From assembly GCA_951812575.1 (NCBI GenBank), contig OX638322.1, positions 2,417,925 to 2,481,924 on the forward strand: a stretch of 64,000 bases of DNA. Reading direction: 5' to 3'. The translations under genes and the position numbers were made by a program. Positions 22,773 to 31,704 of this stretch are shown one piece after another. This stretch comes from Candidatus Binatia bacterium (GTDB lineage Bacteria; Desulfobacterota; Binatia; Bin18). The stretch's first letter is position 1, and the number at the start of each line of letters is the position of its first letter. Below the pieces are notes generated by a model, which saw only the letters and a program-made list of their open reading frames with translations, had not been told where the DNA came from and did not search any database.

Positions 22773-25700
22773 CTACGTATTGCGGCGTACTTTTTTGAGA
22801 TAGGTAATCGCGGGTTTGGTGTTTAATGACTCGAAGACTTTATACCCGCGCGAGTCGTGCGATTGCTGGGAAACGCGGCTGGCGGGGTCTTGCAGATTGC
22901 CAAACGTCAGGGCCTGGGCCGGGCAGGTCTGGGCACAGGCCGGCGTAACCTCGCCGTCGCGCACCGGACGGTCTTCGTCTTTTGCGCGGTCCTTGCCCTC
23001 CTGAATGCGCTGGACACAAAAGGTGCATTTTTCCATGACACCCGGTTCACGTATGGTGACATCCGGGTTGAGCTGACGATTGAGCGGTTCCGGCCAGTCC
23101 GCCTCGCTCCAGTTAAAACGCCGCACCTTATAGGAACAGTTGTTGGCGCAATATCGGGTGCCGACACAACGGTTGTAGATCTGGGCATTAAGACCCTCCG
23201 GGTTGTGATAGGTGGCATACACCGGACAGACCGGCTCGCAGGGCGCATTGCCGCAATGCTGACACAGCATCGGCGCAAAGCGGACTTCGGGAGCGTCTGC
23301 TCCTTCCTGCTCCTCCTCGAAATAGCGCTCAATCCGCAGCCAGGACATTTCCCGGCCTTGTGCCACCATGTCTTCGCCCACCACCGGAATATTGTTTTCC
23401 GCATAGCAGGCCGTGACGCAGGCTCCACAGCCGATGCAGGCCGACAAGTCGATACTCATGCCCCAGCGGTATTCGGCATACTGCACTTCCGGGTACATGT
23501 CGCGGACGGGGTGCTCGGCGTGGTGCGGTTCGTCGTGCTGTCCTGCCGTCACCGCCTGGGCGATGCCGCGGCCGAGCTGCTGGCGGCTGCCGTCCGTTGT
23601 GACCAGCGGCGCCCGTTTGCCGGTTCGAGCGAGTCGGACTGTGGTCGACAGCCAGGGGAAGCCGCCCGAGGCGGTTTCGGGTTGGGCCGAAAGCAAATGG
23701 GCCGGGTTAGAGCCGCGTCCCTGGGCGTAGCGACCATAACCGCTATGGCCCAGGCCGATCGGCATGGCCACCGCATCGCGCCGCAGACCGGCGTAGAAAT
23801 AAGCACTCGCCTCGATGGTTCCATGCGGGGAGGTAATCGTCAGCAGGTCGCCCTCCGCGATCCCCAGCCGTTCGGCAGTCTCGGGGTGCATCTCAAGCCA
23901 GGAGTCCCAGACCGCCTGCGTGAGAGGGTCGGGCAGTTCTTGCAGCCAGGGCTTATTGGCGCCGCGTCCGTCATAATAGCGTGACGAGGGGTAGGCAATG
24001 AATGTCAGCGCGTCTTCGTCCGCGCGGTCAAAAGTCGGCTCGGAAAAGCGTGTCTCAAATACGGACGGAGAGAGCTGAACCGGGAGCGGCTCTTGCACCT
24101 GCCAGACCCCACCCTGTTGCAGCGCCTGACGCCAGAAGGTGTCAAAGTCGCCCGGCTCACCACTTTCGCCGTGTCGTTCTTTCCACGCCGTCTGTAAATA
24201 CTCGAAAAAGTTTTTCCATGGCAACGATTCCGAGAACGCCTCATCAACCTGTGCGGCGACCGACAACAAGGTATCACTCAGCGCTTGGGTCTCAAACACG
24301 GGCGGCATGACGGGTTGCATCAGACCATACACGCCGGCTCCTGGGTGGGAGTCTCCCCAGCTCTCCAAAGGTGTATGATCGGGTAACACCAGGTCTGCCT
24401 GTTCGGTTGTTTCATCCGGGAAGGACGAAAAGCTGACTACAAACGGCACGCGAGTGAGCGCCTCGGCAAAGCCCGAAGACGGCGGTAGGCTAAAAGCAGG
24501 ATTGGTGCTAGCCAGTAAAAGGAGGGGTATTTCTCCTCGCTGCATCTCGTCAATCAGGACTGACAGGGCCGTGTATGAGCTGACCTGCGGTCGCTCTTGG
24601 GTCTCATAGAAATGCACCGTCTCGCCGATATTGCCGGCGATATAGTTCAGCAGATTGACCGCAATCAGGCTGGCCGTCTCCTGCCGGGAACTTGCAGCTA
24701 TGCCACCCCCGAGGGCCAGACTCGGCCCGTGGCTGACGAATTCCTGGGCCAGTCGTTTGATCGTCTCGACCGGCACCTCCGTCACCGAAGCGACCTGTTC
24801 CGGCGAATAGGGCTCCAGCAGTTGGCTGAGCCGCGCCTTTTCTTCAGCGGGCACCGCACTGTTGGGGAGAATCAGATGCGCCAGCCCCAGCGCAAAAAAG
24901 GCCTCCCGCCCCGGCTTGATCGCAATCCACTCGTCCGCATTCGCTCCGGTGAGCGACAGGCGGGATTCGACCTGGACGAATCTCCCCGCCGCCGTTGCGC
25001 CCCGCATCTGGCTGAATGCCTTGGCATAGTGCGTCGGGGAATGCCACGTCTCCAGAAAGTCCGCCCCCAGGCCGATAAGAAAGCGGGCCTTGGCCAGATC
25101 ATAGGCGGGCATCGAAGCCTGCTGAAAACAGACCTGGTTTGCCTGCCTCAGCGCCTCGAACCCAAACGGTTCATAGGTCATCAGGCGGCGTGAACCAAGC
25201 GTCTCAAGCCACTGCGTGGCCAACTGATAGACGCTGTCCGGGAGTTGGCCGGCGAGAAACGCGATCTTGTCCGCCCGGCCCTCTGCCCGGATTTTTTGTA
25301 GGCGTTCGGCCAGCAGCGCCTCCGCCTCCGGCCACGACAGCGGCGTCAGCTCTCCGGCCGCGTTGCGATACAGCGGCTGGCGGATACGGTCCGGATTATA
25401 CAGTCCCTGCAAGGACGCCTGTCCGCGCGCGCACAAGGCCCCGCGGTTGATCGGGTGGGATGGATTGCCTTCGACCTTGACGGCCCGTCCTTCTCTGGTC
25501 CGCACGACCATGCCACAGCCGGCCGGGCACTCCTGACAGACGGTGGCGTAGTAGGTAGCCACCCCCGGCGTGATCTCCTCGGGCTGCACCACATAGGGAA
25601 TAATGGTTTCGACCGGCTTTGAGGCACAGCTGACGACCGGTGCGGCTGCGCTTGCCCCCAGCAGTTTCAAAAAATTTCTTCTATCGAGTCCGCTTGCCAT
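22773..25700 (-). CDS. actB: alternative complex III subunit ActB, molybdopterin-oxidoreductase-like and iron-sulfur protein
   Basis: 975 residues from ATG 25700 (GAGGTGGAAG upstream). A twin-arginine leader DRRNFLKLLGASAAA is followed by a lipobox-like VVSCAS. The first 700 residues resemble molybdopterin oxidoreductases and keep a cysteine motif CQECPAGCG with a fourth cysteine in GALCARGQ. The C-terminal 250 residues are a ferredoxin domain with four cysteine groups: CIGCGACVTAC, CQHCGNAPCEPVCP, CVGTRYCANNC and CTFCVQRI with ACAQTCP. In studied complexes the first domain lacks molybdenum and the second holds four clusters linking quinol oxidation to the cytochrome subunits. It sits on the periplasmic side next to ActA. 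Confidence 0.93.
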   Translation of the reverse strand: MASGLDRRNFLKLLGASAAAPVVSCASKPVETIIPYVVQPEEITPGVATYYATVCQECPAGCGMVVRTREGRAVKVEGNPSHPINRGALCARGQASLQGLYNPDRIRQPLYRNAAGELTPLSWPEAEALLAERLQKIRAEGRADKIAFLAGQLPDSVYQLATQWLETLGSRRLMTYEPFGFEALRQANQVCFQQASMPAYDLAKARFLIGLGADFLETWHSPTHYAKAFSQMRGATAAGRFVQVESRLSLTGANADEWIAIKPGREAFFALGLAHLILPNSAVPAEEKARLSQLLEPYSPEQVASVTEVPVETIKRLAQEFVSHGPSLALGGGIAASSRQETASLIAVNLLNYIAGNIGETVHFYETQERPQVSSYTALSVLIDEMQRGEIPLLLLASTNPAFSLPPSSGFAEALTRVPFVVSFSSFPDETTEQADLVLPDHTPLESWGDSHPGAGVYGLMQPVMPPVFETQALSDTLLSVAAQVDEAFSESLPWKNFFEYLQTAWKERHGESGEPGDFDTFWRQALQQGGVWQVQEPLPVQLSPSVFETRFSEPTFDRADEDALTFIAYPSSRYYDGRGANKPWLQELPDPLTQAVWDSWLEMHPETAERLGIAEGDLLTITSPHGTIEASAYFYAGLRRDAVAMPIGLGHSGYGRYAQGRGSNPAHLLSAQPETASGGFPWLSTTVRLARTGKRAPLVTTDGSRQQLGRGIAQAVTAGQHDEPHHAEHPVRDMYPEVQYAEYRWGMSIDLSACIGCGACVTACYAENNIPVVGEDMVAQGREMSWLRIERYFEEEQEGADAPEVRFAPMLCQHCGNAPCEPVCPVYATYHNPEGLNAQIYNRCVGTRYCANNCSYKVRRFNWSEADWPEPLNRQLNPDVTIREPGVMEKCTFCVQRIQEGKDRAKDEDRPVRDGEVTPACAQTCPAQALTFGNLQDPASRVSQQSHDSRGYKVFESLNTKPAITYLKKVRRNT

Positions 25701-25716
25701 GATGGGTTCTTCCACC

Positions 25717-26307
25717 TCAATAGTGACACACCAGGCAGTCCTTGCTCGCCTGGTGGGCATCGTGACAGGTCACGCACCAGCCCATCTTGAGCGAAGACAC
25801 CTGTTCCACACGTTGCATGCGCTGGACCTCGCCGTGACAGGACTGGCAATCGACCCCGGCCCGGACATGGCGCTTATGGTTAAAGCGGGTGAAAGCGGGC
25901 AGGGCGTGCACGCGAACCCACGGAATCGGCTCCTGGTTTTTCCAATAGGTCTGGATTTTTTTGATTTCCGGATTCGGTGTGGGCCTGGCGTGGCAGCCCA
26001 TACACGTCTGGACCGGCGGAACGTGGGCCACCGGCGAGACGCGCGCCGCACTGTGGCAGTACAGGCAGTCCAGACCATATTCACCGGCGTGGAGCGCATG
26101 GCTGAAGGCAATCGGCTGTTTGGGGGCCTGACCCCAGCCCGTCAGCCCCAGGTCGAGCAGGCGGGAATCCCACCAGGCGGCTTTCCCGGCCTGCCACACC
26201 CGACCGCTCACATCGGGGCGATACTGCACTGCGGACAGCCCGGCGAGGAGTACTACAACAAGCAGGACGATCCGAAAAATAGACAGCGAACCCAGAGGAA
26301 ACTGCAT
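25717..26307 (-). CDS. actA: alternative complex III subunit ActA, pentahaem cytochrome c
   Basis: 196 residues with one N-terminal membrane anchor (about 10-27) and five CXXCH motifs: CLYCH, CMGCH, CQSCH, CVTCH and CLVCH. Extra histidines (FSHALHAGEY, FNHKRHV) are likely distal ligands. Five haems and this size match ActA, which collects electrons from ActB and passes them to a soluble carrier or directly to an oxidase. It is the first act gene; its stop is 16 bases before the actB start. Confidence 0.92.
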   Translation of the reverse strand: MQFPLGSLSIFRIVLLVVVLLAGLSAVQYRPDVSGRVWQAGKAAWWDSRLLDLGLTGWGQAPKQPIAFSHALHAGEYGLDCLYCHSAARVSPVAHVPPVQTCMGCHARPTPNPEIKKIQTYWKNQEPIPWVRVHALPAFTRFNHKRHVRAGVDCQSCHGEVQRMQRVEQVSSLKMGWCVTCHDAHQASKDCLVCHY

Positions 26308-26377
26308 AGAACCCTATCTCGCAACGCCTTCTCCCCGTGCGACGCGAGGGTATTCTCCATATCTTATCTGTTTCTGT

Positions 26378-27208
26378 TCAGCCAGCACGGGCGAGCGTGA
26401 TTTCCACAGAGGACTCTTGATCCGCCGTGATGGACACCGAACGAGGGTGCTCTCCGAGTTCCTCGTGCCAGACCTTCAGTTCGTACTCACCTGGGGGAAC
26501 GTCGCTGAGCCGAAAGGCCCCAGTTGCGTCGGTGAGGGCGTAATAGGGGTGATCCTGTACAACGACCCAGGCGGTCATCCAGTCGTGCACATCACAGGTC
26601 ACGCGAATAATCTCCGGCTGGGCAAAGGTTTTCGAGATGACGGTTTTGAACTTCGGCTGAGCCGTATTAAAAGCCGGATTCTTCTGGCTATAGGTATGAA
26701 TGTTGTGCAGGATGCCGTCACTGTTTTTGATATCAACCGTGGCCCCGGCCGGAACGAGCAGGACGTGAGGCGTGTATATGCAATCGAGCTGATCAATAAC
26801 GGGATTCGATGCCGGCAGTGACAACAAATTTCCGCCGGTAACCGCCCGGAGGAAGACCACCGCGTTTTTGATGCCCCTGTCCGGACCGACGAGCAGGGCT
26901 TCGAGAAATTTTTCTGTCTTCCCACACACTTCAACATCCTTACTGACCGTCAGCGCCTGTGGCTGCGGCGTGTCCCCGTCAAACACCACGCGTCCGACAA
27001 GAGCGCCCCGTCCATCCGGGTCTGCCGGCGTTGGAGCAAGCGGCTCAGGCGGGGATGGGGCCGCTTGCTGCCCTGACGCCTCCTGCTTGGTCGGCGCGTG
27101 CTGAGCCGTGTGACCGTTATGATCCTGGCCGCCACATGCGCTAAAAAGAAGAATCGAGTGCAGGAGGAGCATGGCTCTGGCCCAGTCGAGGTGTGGATAG
27201 TGATTCAT
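26378..27208 (-). CDS. cupredoxin-like lipoprotein with a carboxypeptidase-regulatory domain
   Basis: 276 residues. A lipoprotein signal ends LLFSACGG, followed by a His/Gln/Pro-rich linker to about residue 65. The middle holds GRVVFDGDTP and a cupredoxin-like fold in which HNIH, VTCDVHDWM and nearby residues could form a type 1 copper site (His, Cys, His, Met). The end, ATGAFRLSDVPPGEYELKVWHEELG, is the SdrD_B/carboxypeptidase-regulatory beta-sandwich. The protein should be anchored in the periplasm. It lies 70 bases upstream of actA on the same strand and could serve complex III as an electron acceptor, which is an inference from position and the putative copper ligands. Confidence 0.75.
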   Translation of the reverse strand: MNHYPHLDWARAMLLLHSILLFSACGGQDHNGHTAQHAPTKQEASGQQAAPSPPEPLAPTPADPDGRGALVGRVVFDGDTPQPQALTVSKDVEVCGKTEKFLEALLVGPDRGIKNAVVFLRAVTGGNLLSLPASNPVIDQLDCIYTPHVLLVPAGATVDIKNSDGILHNIHTYSQKNPAFNTAQPKFKTVISKTFAQPEIIRVTCDVHDWMTAWVVVQDHPYYALTDATGAFRLSDVPPGEYELKVWHEELGEHPRSVSITADQESSVEITLARAG

Positions 27209-27398
27209 GATGGTCCTCTATGACTCCTGACTTTTTTATCTCATTGGGGGGTGTATAGCAGAGTTTTGGGATAGACAAGACGCGAGGCCTTTCAGCGCTC
27301 CCGGTGTTCGTATCAGCGAAGTATAGCGGCCTGCACCATCGTCATACTGGTCAAAACAGGACCGTCCCTCCTGTTGCTGCCTTCCTTGACCGGATACT

Positions 27399-27416
27399 GA
27401 AAAGCAAGTACTTTTC
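27399..27416. promoter_or_regulatory. palindrome in the divergent intergenic region
   Basis: GAAAAG and CTTTTC are perfect 6-bp arms around CAAGTA, with an overlapping AAGTACTT palindrome. It lies in the 263-base gap between the minus-strand lipoprotein/act operon and the plus-strand PQQ dehydrogenase, 56 bases before the latter's start. Position and symmetry fit an operator, but no regulator gene is near and no clear -35/-10 pair can be assigned. Confidence 0.3.
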
Positions 27417-27471
27417 GACCGCACTATACCGAGGATTTACGTGGAATTTCACACGTAAAGGAGGGAAGTAT

Positions 27472-29274
27472 ATGCACACATATTGGTTGCAGGGAATTCT
27501 CACAGGGATGTGTTGTCTAATGTTGCTCGGCACCCCCTACCACGCTCAGGCAGTCGGTGGGCGGGCGGATACTCAGCCCGAATCCCCCAAGAATCAGCCG
27601 GCGGCGGCCCCCACCAAACCCGCCGCAGCCAGCCCGGCCACGAACGGTGGCCTCGACGGCTATCCTTTTCAATCTATCACTCAGGACCACCTGCTCCAGG
27701 GGACGGACGATCCGACCCATTGGCTGATGTACGGTGGCAATTACGCCGGGTGGCGGTTCAGCCCACTCACGGACATTAACCGGGACAATGTCAAGAACCT
27801 GAAGGCGGCCTGGATGTTCCAGACCGGCATACCGGCCCAAATGCAAGCCTCGCCTATTGTTGCCGACGGGATCATCTATCTGACTGCCGCCTATAATCAC
27901 CTCTTTGCCCTGGACGCGGTCACGGGCGAGTTGCTGTGGCGCTATGAACACGAATTGCCGGACGACATGCGCGTGTGTTGCGGGCCATCGAATAAAGGGG
28001 CGGCCATTGCGGGGGATCTGATCTTTATGGCCACGCTCGATGCCCATGTGGTTGCCCTGAACCGGAAAACCGGGGCCGTTGTCTGGAACACCGAGATGGA
28101 CCGCTATAACGACGGATTCAGCGCGACCGTCGCTCCCCTGGTTGTCCGAGATAATCTGATCGTCGGTATTGCCGGGGGCGAATATGGTATCCGCGGCTAT
28201 ATTGATTCCTATGATGTCAACACCGGCGAACGGAAATGGCGTCGCTACACCATCCCGGAAGCCGGTGAGCCGGGCTCCGAGACCTGGGCCGGCGACTCCT
28301 GGAAACATGGGGGTGCCCCGACCTGGGTCACGGGATCATACGACCCTGATGAGGATTTGCTGTATTGGGCGACGGGCAATACCGCCCCGGACTGGAACGG
28401 CGATGTCCGTAAAGGCGACAATCTCTACGCGGATTCCGTGCTGGCTCTTGATCCGGATACGGGTGAGATCAAATGGTATTTCCAGTTCACGCCCCACGAT
28501 ATCTGGGACTATGACGGCAATACCGATCTGTTCCTGGTCAATGTCGAACGCAGCGGGGAGACGGTCAAAGCCTTGGTCCAGCCCAACCGAAACGGCTACG
28601 TCTATGCCCTGGACCGTATCTCGGGCAAATATCTGCACGGCACCCAATATGTCGACAATCTGAACTGGTCAAAAGGCCTGGACGAGGCCGGCCGGCCGAT
28701 TGTTGACCCGCAGTTCGTTCCCACCGCAGAAGGCAAGGAATTTATCTGTCCAGGGTCCGTTGGTGGCAAAAACGGCTCATATACCGCGGCCTACAGCCCG
28801 CTGACCAAGCTGATGTATGTGCCGGTGGTGGAGAGTTGCTGGCAGATGAAGAAGTCCACCTCCATCTTTATCAAAGGTATTCCCTTCTGGGGCGGCGGAC
28901 CGGGAAAAACCCAGGGTGATGACGGATCGTCCTATGGTCATCTGTCGGCCATAGACCCCTCCACCGGCGAGATCAAATGGCGCTATCAGGACGAATATCC
29001 CATGATGGGTGGTGCCCTGGCGACCGCCGGTGGTCTGGTGTTTTCCGGTAACCTTGAGGGTCTGGCCCTGGCCTTTGATGCCGCGACCGGCGAGTTGTTA
29101 TGGCAATTTCAGACCGGCTCAGCCATGCGCGCGCAGCCCGTCACCTATAAGGCCGGGGGGCGGCAATATGTGGCCATCCCCAGCGGCGGCGGTGGTTTGG
29201 CCGTCACCCTGGTTGGCGAGCCACCGCTGACGAGTAAGGGCAGCGCGTTGCTCGTGTTTGCTTTACCAGAATAA
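27472..29274 (+). CDS. PQQ-dependent alcohol dehydrogenase, lanthanide-type (XoxF/PedH-like)
   Basis: 600 residues. ATG 27472 follows AAAGGAGGG and starts a signal peptide (to about residue 27, YHAQA). A Pro/Ala-rich linker precedes the eight-bladed PQQ propeller. Features include MRVCCGPSNKG with the vicinal cysteine pair over PQQ, TGNTAPDWNGDVRKGDNLY, and HDIWDYDGNT. In that last motif the catalytic Asp (D346) is followed two residues on by Asp (D348). An Asp here marks lanthanide-dependent enzymes, while calcium enzymes such as MxaF have Ala. It should oxidise primary alcohols in the periplasm. It heads a cluster with a XoxJ-like binding protein, a cytochrome and a PQQ-associated propeller. 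Confidence 0.9.
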   Translation: MHTYWLQGILTGMCCLMLLGTPYHAQAVGGRADTQPESPKNQPAAAPTKPAAASPATNGGLDGYPFQSITQDHLLQGTDDPTHWLMYGGNYAGWRFSPLTDINRDNVKNLKAAWMFQTGIPAQMQASPIVADGIIYLTAAYNHLFALDAVTGELLWRYEHELPDDMRVCCGPSNKGAAIAGDLIFMATLDAHVVALNRKTGAVVWNTEMDRYNDGFSATVAPLVVRDNLIVGIAGGEYGIRGYIDSYDVNTGERKWRRYTIPEAGEPGSETWAGDSWKHGGAPTWVTGSYDPDEDLLYWATGNTAPDWNGDVRKGDNLYADSVLALDPDTGEIKWYFQFTPHDIWDYDGNTDLFLVNVERSGETVKALVQPNRNGYVYALDRISGKYLHGTQYVDNLNWSKGLDEAGRPIVDPQFVPTAEGKEFICPGSVGGKNGSYTAAYSPLTKLMYVPVVESCWQMKKSTSIFIKGIPFWGGGPGKTQGDDGSSYGHLSAIDPSTGEIKWRYQDEYPMMGGALATAGGLVFSGNLEGLALAFDAATGELLWQFQTGSAMRAQPVTYKAGGRQYVAIPSGGGGLAVTLVGEPPLTSKGSALLVFALPE

Positions 29275-29301
29275 ACCGGCGGACCGGCGGAGTAGGCAAG
29301 C

Positions 29302-30207
29302 GTGAGACTGCTGTATTGGGTGATAGCGACTTCTTGGGTCTCCACTGGAGCGACTGTGTGGAGAAAACGGCGGCGCGGGGCTGTTGTTTCGGTGCTCGGT
29401 TGCCTCTTGTGCCTGGCCTTGTCCGGACCCCTCTTTGCTGAGGAAGGCGGACAACTCCGGGTCTGCTTTCTGGGGAATAACCTGCCATTCTCTTCTCAGC
29501 TCGACGAACGCGGATTTGACGTTGAGGTGGCACGGGCTCTTGCCAAGACGATGGGACGGACGCTTGTTCCCGTCTGGGTCAAACATGACGAGCGGATAAC
29601 CGAGGTTGATGAGAGTGATTTCCCGCTTCGGCGGCTCTCCCGAAACGAATGTGACGCCATTTTGAGCGTGCCCGGCCGAGATGCCGTGCGCGAGGCCGGC
29701 AATGTGACGGTCGGCAACGCCTACTACGGAGCCGCTTTCGAGCTCCTGGGACGTGAGGGCCAGACGCCGGCGTCCTTGCACGACGTTGAGCACCAGGTCG
29801 TTGCGGTCCAAGCCCAAACGATTGCCAGCTTTATTCTGGAGTCTCTCAAGATTTCGATGCAGACCTTTTTCTCAACTGAGGAGTCCCTGGCTGCGGTGGC
29901 AACGGGAGACGCAGAATTGGCCTTTGTCTGGGGGCCGACCGCCGGCTGGTATGCAAAGCAGGAGCCTGGGACGAAGCTGACGTTTGCCACGGCTGAGCCG
30001 CTCTCAGTGGCGCGCTGGAACGAGCATGTCGCGACGCGCAAAGAGGACGAAGCGCTCCGCACGGCCATAGACGCGGCCCTGACACAGTTGAGAAAGGGCG
30101 GAGAGCTCAAGACCATCGCGCAGCGATATGGCGTGCCGTTGTATCCCCCCTTTGAGAAAACCTATGACGTTATGGAGATGTTCCGACTCTCCCGAGAAAA
30201 AGAGTAA
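29302..30207 (+). CDS. periplasmic substrate-binding-like protein, XoxJ/MxaJ-like
   Basis: 301 residues from a GTG start. An unusually long N-terminal region (Arg-rich at 20-25) precedes the hydrophobic segment VVSVLGCLLCLALSGPLFA and cleavage before EEGG, so the true start could be further in. The mature part is a family 3 solute-binding fold: LRVCFLGNNLPFSSQLDERGFDVEVARALAKTMGR, then a variable second lobe. Located between a PQQ dehydrogenase and a cytochrome c, it matches the place of XoxJ/MxaJ, thought to help activate or mature the dehydrogenase rather than to serve an ABC transporter; no permease genes are near. Confidence 0.8.
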   Translation: MRLLYWVIATSWVSTGATVWRKRRRGAVVSVLGCLLCLALSGPLFAEEGGQLRVCFLGNNLPFSSQLDERGFDVEVARALAKTMGRTLVPVWVKHDERITEVDESDFPLRRLSRNECDAILSVPGRDAVREAGNVTVGNAYYGAAFELLGREGQTPASLHDVEHQVVAVQAQTIASFILESLKISMQTFFSTEESLAAVATGDAELAFVWGPTAGWYAKQEPGTKLTFATAEPLSVARWNEHVATRKEDEALRTAIDAALTQLRKGGELKTIAQRYGVPLYPPFEKTYDVMEMFRLSREKE

Positions 30208-30253
30208 ACGCGCCCAGCCTTGATTTGGAGATGAAAGGGTATATTTACTCTTT
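30199..30253. repeat. 54-bp palindromic repeat, diverged copy C
   Basis: AAAGAGTAAACGCGCCC begins inside the 3' end of the XoxJ-like gene, and ATTTACTCTTT closes the element 55 bases on. The outer arms match copy B at 41270, while the inner stem has decayed. It supplies the stop codon of the upstream gene (GAG-TAA). Confidence 0.5.
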
Positions 30254-30276
30254 GCCACACAGAAATGAGGAGGTAT

Positions 30277-30720
30277 ATGAGACGGGTGTATGGGGTGCTG
30301 TTGGTCGGCCTGCTGATGTTTATCCCGGCGAGTGGGTGGGCTGATGAGGAGATGAAGAACCCGTTCGCCGGCGATGAAGCGGCGATTGCCGAAGGCGATC
30401 TCCTCTTCCAGGCCGTGTGTGCAGGCTACTGCCATGTGAAAGCGGATGCCGACCGGGACGGTAAATGCCCGAATCTGTTCGACTGCGAGTGGGTAAACGG
30501 TTCGGGGACGGATGAGGAAATGTTCAAGGTTGTCAGCGACGGTGTCCCCAAGACTGAGATGGTCGGTTTTGCCGGACAACTGCCTGACGATATGCTCTGG
30601 CAGATTCTGGCCTATGTCCGAGCCGCCTCAAAATGTGAATCGAGTGCATCGCCGGCTGCCAATGGGACCTCGCAGGACGCAGCGTCGTCCGACACCGCAG
30701 CGGTGCCTGCTCATCAGTAA
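30277..30720 (+). CDS. small cytochrome c with a CX3CH haem motif, XoxG-like
   Basis: 147 residues. AGGAGG directly precedes the second ATG (30277), so that start is preferred over ATG 30265. A signal peptide ends PASGWA-DEE. The haem site reads VCAGYCH: three residues, not two, between the cysteines. Two more cysteines follow in KCPNLFDCEW, and a candidate Met ligand is in GVPKTEMVGF. The tail is a Ser/Ala-rich unstructured segment. Gene position after the dehydrogenase and XoxJ-like genes indicates that it is the electron acceptor of the PQQ enzyme. Confidence 0.8.
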   Translation: MRRVYGVLLVGLLMFIPASGWADEEMKNPFAGDEAAIAEGDLLFQAVCAGYCHVKADADRDGKCPNLFDCEWVNGSGTDEEMFKVVSDGVPKTEMVGFAGQLPDDMLWQILAYVRAASKCESSASPAANGTSQDAASSDTAAVPAHQ

Positions 30721-30731
30721 GGAGAGTCGTT

Positions 30732-31697
30732 ATGCAATCCCGTTACTGTCTTGTTGCTGCCTGCGCGTATCTGGTCGTCTGCCTTGTGGCCTTTTCCGTG
30801 CCGGCCTTCGCTCAGCCGTTCGCTTATGTCACGCACGAGGAGTCGAATGATGTGTGGGTGATTGACACCCAAACGGACGAGGTCGTAGCTAAAGTCCCGG
30901 TCGGCGAACGCCCGCGCGGGGTGCTGGTCTCGGCCGACGGAACGCGGGTGTATGTCGCCAACGGCAACTCTAATGATATTTCGGTCATTGATGCGACAAC
31001 CAATGCGGTTGTGGAGACCTTTCCGGTCGGCATTGATCCCGAGGGAATCGACCTCAGTAACGACGAAAAACTGCTGTTTGTCGTGAATGAGAACGAAGGC
31101 GTTATGCGCGTCGTCGATCTGGCAAGCAAGGAAATCGTTGCCACCGTTCAGGCCGGTATAGAGCCGGAGACCGTAGTGATCTCGCCCGATGGCAAGCTGG
31201 CTTTCGTGCCGAACGAGACTTCGCACGATGTGACCGTTGTTGACACTCAAACCTATAAAGTCCTCAGTTCGATCAAGGTGGGCGAGAATCCGCGCGGCGT
31301 GGCTTTTATGCCGGACGGGAAAACCGCCTATGTGAGCAACGAGCGGACGCATACCGTCTCGGTGATCGATGTCGAAAAACTGGCTGTGACTGAGACGATC
31401 AGTACGGGCGAACGCCCGGTCGGCATTTCGGTGCTGCCCGACGGCTCAAAGGTCTATGTCGTTCACGGTCGGGCCAACGATGTGCGCGTGATTGACCCGG
31501 CTACCAATACGGTGACCAAGACCATCGCCCTGGGCGGCAAACGCTGCTGGTGGTCGGCCCTGACCCCGGACGGGAAAAAACTCTACGCCACCATGGGTCG
31601 GTCCGACGGCGTGGCGGTGATCGATACCGCGACCGATACACTGCTCAAAACGATTGCGGTCGGGAAGATTCCCTGGGGCGTGGCGGTAACGCCGTGA
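30732..31697 (+). CDS. PQQ-dependent catabolism-associated YVTN beta-propeller protein
   Basis: 321 residues with a signal peptide ending VPAFA-QPF. Seven blades repeat the pattern PRGVLVSADGTRVYVANGNS and DISVIDATTNAVVETFPVG, the YVTN-type propeller. A protein of this type is regularly encoded beside PQQ alcohol dehydrogenases and named for that association; its function is unknown, perhaps in binding or stabilising periplasmic partners. GGAG precedes the ATG and it starts 11 bases after the cytochrome stop, so the four genes from 27472 form one operon. Confidence 0.87.
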   Translation: MQSRYCLVAACAYLVVCLVAFSVPAFAQPFAYVTHEESNDVWVIDTQTDEVVAKVPVGERPRGVLVSADGTRVYVANGNSNDISVIDATTNAVVETFPVGIDPEGIDLSNDEKLLFVVNENEGVMRVVDLASKEIVATVQAGIEPETVVISPDGKLAFVPNETSHDVTVVDTQTYKVLSSIKVGENPRGVAFMPDGKTAYVSNERTHTVSVIDVEKLAVTETISTGERPVGISVLPDGSKVYVVHGRANDVRVIDPATNTVTKTIALGGKRCWWSALTPDGKKLYATMGRSDGVAVIDTATDTLLKTIAVGKIPWGVAVTP

Positions 31698-31704
31698 ATC
31701 TTCT

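Noticed and set aside
22857..23984. 375-codon plus-strand frame opposite actB
   Set aside because: Antisense shadow of the iron-sulfur subunit; no domain and no ribosome site.
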